Below, piece after piece: positions 42,268 to 50,913 of a stretch of DNA of 64,000 nucleotides. The translations under genes were made by a program, and so were the position numbers. Numbering within the stretch: the stretch's first letter is position 1; each line of letters opens with the position of its first letter. Source of the DNA: JAJRTA01 sp965603125 (GTDB lineage: Bacteria > Zixibacteria > MSB-5A5 > GN15 > FEB-12). The notes beneath the pieces were generated by a model. The model saw nothing but the letters and a program-made list of their open reading frames with translations, searched no databases and had not been told where the DNA came from. The stretch lies in assembly GCA_965603125.1 (NCBI GenBank), contig CBFDBU010000005.1:97987-161986 (forward strand), read 5' to 3'.

Positions 42268-42408
42268 TCTTGAAATCATGTCAGTGATTGTGCCCGGCAG
42301 CATTCTTGTCCGATCGATCACAGGTGGCAGTCGGCTTTCTCCGTCCGCGGCACGGCATCGAAAAACCAGGTCTGGATGGGGTGACAGGGAATCGGTTTCG
42401 CTGAACTC

Positions 42409-43638
42409 TCACTTTTTCCGGGACGCCTGTGCCCGAATTTCGCTCCTGATGAGATTCAGCAGCTTGTCGCTGTCGATTCTTTCCACGATCATGGCGGCTA
42501 TCTTCTCCGCCAGGGTAGCGGTGAACTCCCGGGTGAAGAGTTTCATTTGTTCGGGAGTTATCTTCTCCAGCGAATCCTCCCAGCTAGTGGCGATCGTCGA
42601 GTGAGGCTCAGATTCTTTGTCGGCTTGTAGAACAATACTTTCCGGCTCCTGGTCCTGAAGCCTTTCCACTTCCTTCTTGAACTCGCCGATGAATTTCTCG
42701 ACCCCGGCACCGGAGGCATGGGCACCGGATGATCCTTCACCGGCGGGACCCGGCGTTACCGGATCAACAAGCGATGATGGCTCCGCAATAGAGAGCTTGG
42801 ACTGTTGGGAATCGGGCGGGGCCTGAGACTTTGCGCCGGGCTGAGATGGAGCCTGCGCCTCTTTTCGCATCTCGCTCAGGAACCACTCGTAGTCGTCGGG
42901 CTGGTGTTCCCCGTCGCGCTCAAGGGACTGCGGATCGTTCACGGCATACTGATCGGAATCCTTCAGGATATCCAGCTTGCCGGTACTCGAGAGCGGAAGC
43001 GGCTTTCTCGGAGTATGCTTCTGCACGATATCGGTCTGGTCATCCCGGATCAAAACCGATTCCACCTTTGAAGACTCCGAAACCTCGGTATTCTCTTTTT
43101 CGTGATCAAAGCCGATCATTTTCTCGGTTGTCTTTCCCGGCACCCTGAAACCTGCGCTGGTCTTGTTCATAACTTCCGAGTCGGTAACCTCAATCCGGTC
43201 AAGAACCGGGGCAGAGTCGACAGCAGCGTCCCGGGAACCGTCTGCCTCCAGAGTACCTGGTGCCGTCGGCTGCTCCGGTGGCGTCGAGCGACCGGTGAAG
43301 AGCATAGCCCGTTCCACGAACTCCTTGGGATCAAACGGCATGGCGATCACCACCTCCTCCGGAAAAGGCAGGTCCCCGGAACTGGGCTCAGCCAGCAAGA
43401 GCAAGGGAATACTCGTGAAGCGTGAGTCATCGCGAATCCGCTCGTAGAGCGGACGTTGCCCCTGGTCGCGGAGATTGCCGTTGATTATCAGCAGATCGGG
43501 TCGGGAGAAGTTGAGTACTTCCATTGCCTTCTCAGCCGTGGAAACCGAGATGACCTCAAACCCGTTTTGCCTGAGTACGTTTCCCGCCACATTACGTATC
43601 GTATCCGATCCATCCGCCAGAAGTACTCTCTTGTGCAT
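42409..43638 (-). CDS. Pseudo-receiver protein with acidic linker and helical C-terminus
   Basis: The 409-residue protein starts like a response regulator (MHKRVLLADGSDTIRNVAG) but key receiver residues are altered: the phosphoacceptor position reads LLIINGNLRD (Asn for Asp) and the conserved Lys-Pro near the end of the fold reads IAMPF. A long acidic, Ser/Pro/Glu-rich linker (about 115-340) follows, then a helical tail, ITPEQMKLFTREFTATLAEK, similar to the tails seen on receiver proteins in other deep-branching Gram-negatives. It may act as a phosphorylation-independent adaptor. It lies 8 bp after the rhomboid gene and is cotranscribed with it. Confidence 0.7.
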   Translation of the reverse strand: MHKRVLLADGSDTIRNVAGNVLRQNGFEVISVSTAEKAMEVLNFSRPDLLIINGNLRDQGQRPLYERIRDDSRFTSIPLLLLAEPSSGDLPFPEEVVIAMPFDPKEFVERAMLFTGRSTPPEQPTAPGTLEADGSRDAAVDSAPVLDRIEVTDSEVMNKTSAGFRVPGKTTEKMIGFDHEKENTEVSESSKVESVLIRDDQTDIVQKHTPRKPLPLSSTGKLDILKDSDQYAVNDPQSLERDGEHQPDDYEWFLSEMRKEAQAPSQPGAKSQAPPDSQQSKLSIAEPSSLVDPVTPGPAGEGSSGAHASGAGVEKFIGEFKKEVERLQDQEPESIVLQADKESEPHSTIATSWEDSLEKITPEQMKLFTREFTATLAEKIAAMIVERIDSDKLLNLIRSEIRAQASRKK

Positions 43639-43646
43639 ACCTGTGA

Positions 43647-44471
43647 CTACTCCTTGAAGTTCTTATCCGACAATCGGGACGACGCCTCTTCGAGGAACTC
43701 GCGGTCGTCCTTGCTGATGTTCTCAATCCCCACCTCGTTGATCTTATCCAGGATGGCGTCGACTCGCCGCATGATCTCGCCGGCCTTCTGTCGCTTCTTG
43801 GCAAGCTTGATAGTCTCGCGCCGGTAACTGATATCTTTCAAGCGGCGACCCCACCTGATCCAGCGCCAATCGAGCTTGATATAGGCCAGTCCGTAGAGAG
43901 CCCCGCCCAGATGAGCCCAGTGAGCGACACTCCCGCCGGCAAACAGAAAGCCGAGAAGCATCATGCCCGGTATGGCCCACTTCACCTTTACCGGAAAGAG
44001 GAAATAGATGTACAGGTTCCGGTTGGGAAACATGATCCAGTAAGCCGCGAGTACGCCGTATATCGCCGCCGAGGCACCGATCATCGGATACGGCTGACCG
44101 GATTTGATCACCAGCGTGAGGAACGCCCCCGACAATCCCGACAGCAGATAGAATCTGCTGAAACTCCGACTGCCCCAGGCAAACTCGATTTCGGTGCCGA
44201 ACATCCACAGGGCGAACATGTTGAAGAATATGTGGCCCAGGCTGCCGTGCAGGAACATGTAGGTCAGCGGCTGATAGATCAGGTTGGGAAACTCGCCGAA
44301 GAACCTGGCCGGCGTGAGGCCCAGCGCCTGCGTGAGTTGGGGGAACAGATACTGGACGACAAACATAGCGGCGTTGGCGATAAGCATCACCTTGATAAAA
44401 GGCGACAGCTTACCCGGCCCGAATCCGAGTCCACCCCCCTGGGGGCGCCTGTTTAACCCAAATTGTCTCAT
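43647..44471 (-). CDS. Rhomboid-family intramembrane serine protease
   Basis: The 274-residue protein has six hydrophobic segments. The catalytic Ser is in MIGASAAIYGVLAAY (GxSx motif) and the His in VAHWAHLGGALYG; the L1-loop region has HGSLGHIFFNMFALW. The Ser-His dyad is therefore intact and activity is expected. The C-terminal 60 or so residues form a soluble basic and acidic tail. The start ATG 44471 has no strong ribosome binding site. The pseudo-receiver gene is 8 bp downstream, suggesting shared regulation. Confidence 0.92.
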   Translation of the reverse strand: MRQFGLNRRPQGGGLGFGPGKLSPFIKVMLIANAAMFVVQYLFPQLTQALGLTPARFFGEFPNLIYQPLTYMFLHGSLGHIFFNMFALWMFGTEIEFAWGSRSFSRFYLLSGLSGAFLTLVIKSGQPYPMIGASAAIYGVLAAYWIMFPNRNLYIYFLFPVKVKWAIPGMMLLGFLFAGGSVAHWAHLGGALYGLAYIKLDWRWIRWGRRLKDISYRRETIKLAKKRQKAGEIMRRVDAILDKINEVGIENISKDDREFLEEASSRLSDKNFKE

Positions 44472-44925
44472 CAGAGTACTTATCGGCAGTTACGCGCGTT
44501 CCTCTTAAGGATGATGCTCACCTGTATCCGCTATCATAAGCCACTCGACTCCCGATCCCCGCCGCCCAACTCCTCCCGTATGTCCTTGTCTCCCTCCAAG
44601 AGACCTGCCGAGGACGGTTGTCAGCCGCCTCCACTAATGCGAGGCAGCAGGACGCTCAGAAGCACCCGCGGCCGCGACTCTTGCCGGTCCATCCGGTCGG
44701 AATCTCTCCACCTGCTGCGTACCGCGAGTATTATACAACATTTCCCAATAAAACTGAAGGTGAATCAGGGCCAAAATGCAGGCACACCTCGCCATGTGAG
44801 CGGTCTGACGGATCTTGAAGCCAGGCGACATAACCGGACAGGTCGCTGTCACCTATAAACTCATCTCCCGATCCCCAAGCAGCAATCCCGGCCACGAGAT
44901 GTTGATTCAGGGGAGGACGGCCTCG
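44472..44925. other. Non-coding 454-bp leader region with -10 box and hairpins
   Basis: No convincing gene on either strand; a 131-codon plus-strand frame is basic, Ser/Pro-rich and lacks a ribosome binding site. On the minus strand TATAAT (44730-44735) is a perfect -10, 260 bp before the rhomboid start. Between them the transcript could fold: CAA/TTG and TCCTC/GAGGA enclose 44567-44620, with GTCTC/GAGAC (44588-44604) inside, and CCGCCTC/GAGGCAG forms a hairpin at 44625-44647. A long structured leader or a small RNA is possible. I cannot match it to a known RNA family. Confidence 0.35.
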
Positions 44926-45252
44926 TCAGGTCAACACCATCTCGAGGCGAGCCGTTAAGTGCGCTTTGGGAACCGCTCCCACTACCTGGTCCACCACCTC
45001 TCCGTTCTTGAAAAACAGAAGCGAAGGAATCGACATTATGTTGTACTTGCCTGCGGTCTTGCCGTTTGAATCCACATCCAGCCTGGCGATCTTCACCTGG
45101 TCGGCGTATTCATGTGCTATCTCATCCAAAATAGGCTCGACCATCCTGCACGGCCCACACCATGTGGCCCAGAAATCGACGATTACCATCAGGTCAGATT
45201 GGAGAACTTCCGTTTCAAACGTGTCATCGGTGATTACTACTGGTGCGTTCAT
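44926..45252 (-). CDS. trxA: Thioredoxin
   Basis: This 108-residue classic thioredoxin has the active site WATWCGPCRM, the cis-Pro region IMSIPSLLFFKNGE, and the usual length. ATG 45252 has GGAGG five bases upstream on the minus strand; a TTG twelve bases earlier is not needed. It supplies reducing power in the cytoplasm and is the probable electron donor of DsbD encoded nearby. It appears monocistronic. Its promoter lies within the repeat-rich gap 45253-45555, but I could not pin it down. Confidence 0.96.
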   Translation of the reverse strand: MNAPVVITDDTFETEVLQSDLMVIVDFWATWCGPCRMVEPILDEIAHEYADQVKIARLDVDSNGKTAGKYNIMSIPSLLFFKNGEVVDQVVGAVPKAHLTARLEMVLT

Positions 45253-45555
45253 TCTTACCTCCAATACTGGTCAACGAATCATCTTCTCATTTTCCACTCT
45301 AACGCTGGTCTTACGGCAAGGTTCCACACCGCCGCCGGGACCGCCTGTTGGATTCCAATATACGGACTAATTGGACGGGGGAAAGGAATAAATCGGCGGA
45401 TCACGCTGCAGGCGACCAGTTGCGCAAAGCGCAAAAGACAGGCTTGCCTGCAAACTTGTTTGGGCTGTTTTTTGCGGCCAGGTCCAAACGAGTTTGAACC
45501 TGCCACCCGCCCTGCACCACCAGAAATTTCGGTGCGGGCCTTGGTTGCCTCAAGA
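45253..45555. other. Non-coding gap rich in palindromes
   Basis: No gene is seen. It holds CAGGC/GCCTG (45439-45450 area), CAAAC-TT-GTTTG (45451-45462), the 35-bp palindromic repeat at 45477-45511 and TTGCGCAA near 45420. It separates trxA from the orphan gene at 45556 and probably contains the trxA promoter. Confidence 0.5.
45477..45511. repeat. 35-bp palindromic direct repeat, copy 1
   Basis: Identical to 46003-46037. The core CAGGT-C-CAAAC-GA-GTTTG-A-ACCTG is a near-perfect palindrome (one unpaired position per arm). It lies downstream of the orphan gene at 45556-45936. A related CAAAC-N2-GTTTG palindrome sits just beside it. Confidence 0.8.
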
Positions 45556-45936
45556 CTAATCCTCCCAGGGCATGTTGTACCAGGATACGTACTCAGTAAT
45601 TGCGTTCTCCGCAATGCTGTAAAGCACGCCCTGGTAATTCTCACGCTCGTTGCGCATGCCTGCTTCTGTACACAGGGAGCTTATAAGTTTATAGAGCGCA
45701 TCGTATTCCTTCGATGGCTCTTGAATGAGGTACGGTTCCTCGGCAACTTCAAGCAGTGCTTCACCAAGTGTGCCCTCCTCACAGTCGGCCGGCAACTGGT
45801 CGAGAGCATATTTCAGCATCGCGGCGACCACGACGCTGATCCGTTGGGTTCGTGCCTCCGGCCCGATCTTCTGCAGCATCCGGATGAACGCCGCGTACAT
45901 CTGTTTCCCAACTATCTGCTCGAATTCCTGAAGCAT
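45556..45936 (-). CDS. Small helical protein of unknown function
   Basis: A 126-residue acidic protein, predicted almost all alpha-helical (MLQEFEQIVGKQMYAAFIRM; GTLGEALLEVAEE; YKLISSLCTEAG), with no signal peptide, membrane segment or known motif. It ends NMPWED. It lies alone between two identical 35-bp palindromic repeats, 44 bp and 66 bp away, so the gene plus repeats may have moved as one cassette. I do not recognise the family. Continuous, unbroken coding with normal codon use makes it likely a real gene. Confidence 0.6.
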   Translation of the reverse strand: MLQEFEQIVGKQMYAAFIRMLQKIGPEARTQRISVVVAAMLKYALDQLPADCEEGTLGEALLEVAEEPYLIQEPSKEYDALYKLISSLCTEAGMRNERENYQGVLYSIAENAITEYVSWYNMPWED

Positions 45937-46002
45937 GCCTGTTTAATGTAGTTAGCGCTCCGACTGGGAGGTACCATGGAATTCATTGTCGGTGATCGTT
46001 CA

Positions 46003-46037
46003 GCCAGGTCCAAACGAGTTTGAACCTGCCACCCGCC
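46003..46037. repeat. 35-bp palindromic direct repeat, copy 2
   Basis: Exact copy of 45477-45511, in the same orientation, 526 bp away. The rest of 45937-46142 holds no gene. Confidence 0.8.
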
Positions 46038-46142
46038 AGCGTTGCCGGTTTTTTCCGAGGGCTGCGGACACTCCTCTGTCCCATCACAATTCTCGCAATC
46101 GTTAAGTCCTCAGACTTGAACGCAGCCCCTTGCTCCCGTCGC

Positions 46143-49100
46143 TCACACTCTCTGCTTTGCCCTCTTCCCCGCCCCCCGTGAGAATACCCTGACCTGCTCG
46201 GCGAAAGCCTCCAATCGAGTGTCCTCACCGGAGTCACGCAGACCCTCGTAGCTGATGTTGAGCCACGGTATGGATCCCAGGTCCTCAGCGACCTTCTTCG
46301 ACAACGAGGTAACAAGGGTTCCCGGCATACAATTGAACGGCATCGCATTGACAATACCGGCCGCGTCTTCCCGGGCCATCTCAATCGCTTTACCGATAGA
46401 AAGCAGGGCCTCACCCTTGAAATCGAGCGCCAGGTAATCTGAAGCCAACTCCAGTACCTTGCCCACGGGATACTCATGACCAATATCCATATACCTGGAA
46501 AAGTGACGAGTCAGCTTGTGTTCGTTTCGGGTCTGCATAACCATCTGAAGGCCGCCGTGAAGCCATGCCTTCCAATTGTGGTCCCGGAATGAATCCCGCT
46601 GGTAGTCTAAAGAAGTGTACAACGGCCATTCGCAGAAGGTAGCCAGGCGCACCTCAAGTCCCATCTTTTCCAGTTTCTCGATCAGAAAGTTGTTCGAGAA
46701 CCGGTTGTGACGCAGGAAAATCTCACCCACCACGCCAACCAACGGGCGTCGCTCACCGGTAGTCTCAATTTCGCGAAAGGCCTGCGCCGCTTCCTCAGCG
46801 AGCTTCTCCAGGGATTCACCGCGGACCATGGTACGGTCAAGTTTACCGAGGTAATGCAGGTAGAGTTTCTCGGTCTCGCCGCGTGTCACCTCGTAGGGCC
46901 GCACGCTGTGGAGCATCTTGGCCAGGCAATCGATGAAAACCAGCCCCCCCCAGGAGAGCTTGCGGAACCCGGTTCCTTCAAGACCAAACCCGGCGTAGCC
47001 GTTTTGGGAATTGGGTGACAGGATGGGAATGTCTCGGTAACCCAGGTCATCGAGCATCATGCGGTGATATTCGCAGTACACACCGAACCGGCAGGGGCCA
47101 TCGGCACCCGGCATGAAAAAGACCATTTTGTCGCGGTCGGCCCCGTTGGACCGGATTTTTTTGATCATATCGCCGGTGGTGACTATGCAGGGGAAACACT
47201 CCTTACCTGAGGTATACTTCTTGCCGTACTCAAGCGTCAGTGAGTCCGGCTCGTCCAGAACCTGGGCGCTCAGTCCATAGCGCTCCATGGCCGCTCTTAT
47301 GGCAAAGGCGTGATCGCACATATATGGTATGTAAACCGTCTTCTCGGCCGACCGCAGGCGGCTGTCGGCAATATGGAACTCCTTGACCGGCGGCTGGAAC
47401 CGGTAGAAGCGGAGGGAATCCAGGAAGGCTTCGCACCGGGTAATCAGACCTGCGTCGGCGGAATGCTCATCCAACTCCAGTTGCAGATATGGCTTGCCCG
47501 ACATCTCGCGGCGGAAGAAGTGGGTAATGAACGAATCCGGACCGCACGCGAACGAAGAAAGGTACACTGCAAACAAGTTGGGGTGCTTGCGAATCTTCTC
47601 GGCGGCGGACAGGATGCTGCGGCCAAAATGCCAGTACATATAGGAGAGGTCGTTTTCGCCCTCGTCAAGCCGCAGGAAGTCAAGCGGCACCGCCTTATAA
47701 CCGAGACTGCGGATTTTCTTCGGCAAGTCTGCCGAAAGCTCTCGATCGTAGCCGTTGTATGGCCGACTTACAACGACCAGCGCCTTCTCGCCCGGTTTCA
47801 ACTCCCCGAGCACCCGATCGCCTTCGGCATACAGGCTCCGCTTGTACATCCGGTATGCCCGCAGGCCGCATTCGGCAGCCCTATTCAACTCGCGCTCAGA
47901 AAGATGGAAATCCCCGGCCAGTTGCTTCAGGCTACGTTTGACTTCTTTCAAGTCGTGGCTCAGTGAGATGACCGGTGTCACCAGCTTCACACCCGCTTTT
48001 TCGAAATCAAAGCGAATCCTGATCGACGACCCAATAGTCTGCACCCACAGGCACACGTAGGCTCCATCGTCGGACTGGTCTGTCTCCTCAGCCACCTTGA
48101 TCAACGACGGCAGGAAGATGTAGTCCACGTCCTTGTCGAGGAGATTGGCCACGTGGCCATAGACTAACTTGATCGGATAGCAGGTCTCGGCGTTGAAGAG
48201 CTCGAGAGCATCTTCGACGATGCTGTGGTTGGAGGTATCGGACTTGACAACCTCAAAGCCAAGCGATTCGAAGAACGCCTGCCAGAATGGGAAATACTCA
48301 AAGAACAGCAGGGCCCGGGGGATGCCGACCCGCCCGCGCACCGTGGCTGGTTTGGCGAATTTCAGATACTTCTTATAGAGCAGCTTCTGGCGGAGGGCGG
48401 CATAGTTCGGGGGAAGTTCTCTCTTGGCGCCTCGCTTGACATCGTATTTTTCGCAGCGGGAGCCGTAGTAAAGCGGCTCTTCTCCTTGTATCTCCACCTT
48501 GTTGATCTCGCACTGGTTAGGGCAGTCCTCGCAGGTGAAGGTCTCAATCGTATATTTCCTTCGGTGAAGGTCAAAACCCCTGAACAAGGTCTTGAAACCG
48601 GGCCGGCTGACTTCTTCCATGGCCAGGATGGCCGCTCCGATGGCGCCGGTGACGTCGTGATGCGGCGGGACGGTAACTCTCTTGCCGATCAGCTTCTCGA
48701 ACGCGGCCACGACGGCCTTGTTCCACGCGACGCCGCCCTGGAAGAAGATGTTGTCCCCGATCCGGCGGTCGCCCACCACCTTGGTCAGGTAGTTGCTGAC
48801 TATCGAATACGCCAGCCCGGCGATCAGGTCATCCTTGCCGGCGCCGCTCCGCTGATGCGCCACCAGGTCGGACTCCATGAAAACCGTACAGCGTTCGCCG
48901 CAGCCGACCGGGCACTTGGCTCTCAGCGCTTTCTCTCCGAATTCCGTCTCAATTCTGATGTTGAGTTTCTCGGCCTGCTCCTGGAGAAACGAGCCGGTAC
49001 CGGCGGCACACGCCTTGTTCATCTCGAAATCTACGACGGCCCGGCGGTCGATGGAGATGTATTTGGAATCCTGACCGCCGATTTCGAAGATTGTGTCGAC

Positions 49101-50339
49101 CTGGGGGTTGATATCTATGGCGGCGGTGGCTTGGGCTGTTATCTCGTTGCGCACGATGTCCCCGCCGACGTAGTCCGAGGTCAGGTACCGGCCGGAGCCG
49201 GTTGTGCCGACAGCCCGGACGATCACGCGGTCCCCCACCTCGGTTCCGATTTCCTCCAGCCCGCGCCGAACGGCGTCGATGGGTCTTCCTTCCGTCATCA
49301 GGTACCGGCGGGCAATCAACCGGTGGTCGCTGTCAACCAGTACCAGGTTCGTCGAGAGCGAGCCGACATCGATACCAAGGAAGACGTCGAGGTTTGAGAT
49401 ATCCTTCGGGCGTTCGGCAAGGGTGACATCATAGTGCTTAGAATCAGGGAAACTGAAACTCAGGGCATCCCGGCCGGAGGGTGGCACCTTACGGTAAGCC
49501 AGGTAGGACTGGATCAGGCGCGGGTCGAAGTCGTCAATAATGACCTGCCCCTCCTGGGCCAGGATTGCCGCACCGAGGGCGCCGATCACATTGTAGTGTT
49601 CCGGGATAATCAGTTCACCTTTGTCGAGTTCCAGCAACTCCGTAAAAGCGCGCACCATGCCCGGGTTGGCCGCCACACCGCCTTCAAAAGCGATGGGACG
49701 CTTAAAACTCTTGCCGCGGGCAATGGAGCTTTTGAAATTCCTGGCCACGGCAAAGCAGAGACCGGCCACAATATCATAATCCGGGGTGGCAATCTGCTGG
49801 AGATGGATCATGTCCGACTTGGCAAAGACCGAACAGCGGCCGGCAATGCGCGGTGGCTTGACCGATTTGAGGGCCAACGCTCCGAACTCCTCTTCGATAT
49901 TGATTTTCAGGCGGTTTGCCTGCTGATCCAGAAATGACCCGGTGCCGGCGGCGCATTGGGCGTTCATCGCGAAATCGATCACCAGCTTGTTGCTGCTGTC
50001 AAGCTCAAGGAACTTTGAATCCTCGCCCCCCATCTCAATCACGGTCGTGACCCGAGGGATGACCCTGAAGTTCCCCGCGGCCAGCGAAGCGATCTCGCCG
50101 TAGAACTTGCCGCCAATGATACTCTGGACAGTCTTTCCCCCGATGCCCGTACAGCCGAGATAGAACGATTGCGATTTGAGCGCGCTGAATTCGTTGGTCA
50201 GCAGTTCAAGCAATGTCTCGAAAGGACTCCCCCGGAACCGGCGATAGACGGTTGAGACAATGTTTCCATCTTCAAGCAGGACGAGCTTGACCGATACCGA
50301 ACCGATGTCGATCCCCACGGATCTCTTTGTTTTCGTCAT
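46143..50339 (-). CDS. Fused acyl-CoA dehydratase activase (two ATPase domains plus HgdB-like region)
   Basis: The 1398-residue protein (ATG 50339) has two ASKHA ATPase domains of the 2-hydroxyglutaryl-CoA dehydratase activator type: GIDIGSVSVKLVLLEDG with AQCAAGTGSFLDQQ (residues 1 to about 265), and GIDVGSLSTNLVLVD with KACAAGTGSFLQEQ (about 320-580). Cluster-ligand words are present (GRCSVFAKSD; CGERCTVFMESD). A Cys-rich linker follows (CEDCPNQCEINK), then a DUF2229 region and a long C-terminal part like the dehydratase beta subunit (CGPDSFITHFF, ECFPCIVTTGD). Family members couple ATP hydrolysis to a very low-potential electron transfer. No separate dehydratase or fatty-acid gene is adjacent. 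It is transcribed alone, divergent from dtd. Confidence 0.9.
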   Translation of the reverse strand: MTKTKRSVGIDIGSVSVKLVLLEDGNIVSTVYRRFRGSPFETLLELLTNEFSALKSQSFYLGCTGIGGKTVQSIIGGKFYGEIASLAAGNFRVIPRVTTVIEMGGEDSKFLELDSSNKLVIDFAMNAQCAAGTGSFLDQQANRLKINIEEEFGALALKSVKPPRIAGRCSVFAKSDMIHLQQIATPDYDIVAGLCFAVARNFKSSIARGKSFKRPIAFEGGVAANPGMVRAFTELLELDKGELIIPEHYNVIGALGAAILAQEGQVIIDDFDPRLIQSYLAYRKVPPSGRDALSFSFPDSKHYDVTLAERPKDISNLDVFLGIDVGSLSTNLVLVDSDHRLIARRYLMTEGRPIDAVRRGLEEIGTEVGDRVIVRAVGTTGSGRYLTSDYVGGDIVRNEITAQATAAIDINPQVDTIFEIGGQDSKYISIDRRAVVDFEMNKACAAGTGSFLQEQAEKLNIRIETEFGEKALRAKCPVGCGERCTVFMESDLVAHQRSGAGKDDLIAGLAYSIVSNYLTKVVGDRRIGDNIFFQGGVAWNKAVVAAFEKLIGKRVTVPPHHDVTGAIGAAILAMEEVSRPGFKTLFRGFDLHRRKYTIETFTCEDCPNQCEINKVEIQGEEPLYYGSRCEKYDVKRGAKRELPPNYAALRQKLLYKKYLKFAKPATVRGRVGIPRALLFFEYFPFWQAFFESLGFEVVKSDTSNHSIVEDALELFNAETCYPIKLVYGHVANLLDKDVDYIFLPSLIKVAEETDQSDDGAYVCLWVQTIGSSIRIRFDFEKAGVKLVTPVISLSHDLKEVKRSLKQLAGDFHLSERELNRAAECGLRAYRMYKRSLYAEGDRVLGELKPGEKALVVVSRPYNGYDRELSADLPKKIRSLGYKAVPLDFLRLDEGENDLSYMYWHFGRSILSAAEKIRKHPNLFAVYLSSFACGPDSFITHFFRREMSGKPYLQLELDEHSADAGLITRCEAFLDSLRFYRFQPPVKEFHIADSRLRSAEKTVYIPYMCDHAFAIRAAMERYGLSAQVLDEPDSLTLEYGKKYTSGKECFPCIVTTGDMIKKIRSNGADRDKMVFFMPGADGPCRFGVYCEYHRMMLDDLGYRDIPILSPNSQNGYAGFGLEGTGFRKLSWGGLVFIDCLAKMLHSVRPYEVTRGETEKLYLHYLGKLDRTMVRGESLEKLAEEAAQAFREIETTGERRPLVGVVGEIFLRHNRFSNNFLIEKLEKMGLEVRLATFCEWPLYTSLDYQRDSFRDHNWKAWLHGGLQMVMQTRNEHKLTRHFSRYMDIGHEYPVGKVLELASDYLALDFKGEALLSIGKAIEMAREDAAGIVNAMPFNCMPGTLVTSLSKKVAEDLGSIPWLNISYEGLRDSGEDTRLEAFAEQVRVFSRGAGKRAKQRV

Positions 50340-50414
50340 GCGCGTAAAGGAATAGCTGTCACAACTTGTTGGCAAGTTAATTGTGATATTGCTTTCCGAC
50401 CGGTTGAAATCCGT

Positions 50415-50442
50415 TTGTCTTTCCGCTTAAGGGCCATATATT
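50415..50442 (+). promoter_or_regulatory. Promoter of the dtd-maf transcript
   Basis: TTGTCT (50415-50420), 16 bp, TATATT (50437-50442), 28 bp before ATG 50470. It lies in the short divergent gap with the dehydratase activase. Confidence 0.6.
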
Positions 50443-50469
50443 CGACCTTTGACAGGAAAGATTGTCAGG

Positions 50470-50913
50470 ATGCGACTACTGCTGCAACGAACTTCCGGTG
50501 TTGAAGTCCGGATAGACAACAAACTCCATAGCGCTACCGGAGCGGGGCTCCTGATCCTCCACGGGACGAAGCGAGGGGATGTCGAGCAATCCTGTGGCGT
50601 TCTGGCCGACAAGGCGGTCAATCTCCGCATTTTCGAGGACGACCAGGGCAGGATGAACCTCTCAGCCCTGGATGTGGACGCCCAGATAATGATTGTCTCC
50701 CAATTCACGCTCTACGCCGACACGCGCAAGGGACGCCGCCCGTCCTACAGTGAGGCGATGGAACCGGTCGAAGCGCAACGGCTCTATGATCGGTTTACGG
50801 ACCTTGTTAGGGCCTCCGGGCTGACGGTCGAAACTGGCGTTTTCGGCGCCATGATGGACGTACAGTTGACCAACTGCGGGCCGGTTACAATCATGATGGA
50901 ACATGAAGTATAG
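50470..50913 (+). CDS. dtd: D-aminoacyl-tRNA deacylase
   Basis: This 147-residue DTD removes D-amino acids (and Gly) from tRNA. The conserved catalytic words are SQFTLYADTRKGRRPSY (the 'SQFTL' motif) and TNCGPVTIMMEHE (the 'NxGPVT' motif with Cys at the variable place). I start at ATG 50470 (MRLLLQRTSGVEV), the usual N-terminus; a TTG 21 bases earlier adds nothing conserved. Its last bases overlap maf by 11. Confidence 0.95.
   Translation: MRLLLQRTSGVEVRIDNKLHSATGAGLLILHGTKRGDVEQSCGVLADKAVNLRIFEDDQGRMNLSALDVDAQIMIVSQFTLYADTRKGRRPSYSEAMEPVEAQRLYDRFTDLVRASGLTVETGVFGAMMDVQLTNCGPVTIMMEHEV

Noticed and set aside
44463..44858. A 131-codon plus-strand frame in the gap before thioredoxin
   Set aside because: Basic and Ser/Pro-rich with no ribosome binding site; the region shows promoter and hairpin features instead.
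45477..46037. Repeats considered as a CRISPR array or tRNA-like arm (GGTTCAAAC)
   Set aside because: Only two exact copies 526 bp apart with a gene between, no regular spacers; the GGTTCAAAC word belongs to the palindrome and no acceptor stem or anticodon arm surrounds it.
48225..49397. A 390-codon plus-strand frame inside the dehydratase activase gene
   Set aside because: It is antisense to clear ASKHA motifs; its composition is that of a shadow of a G+C-rich gene and it has no ribosome binding site or recognisable motif.
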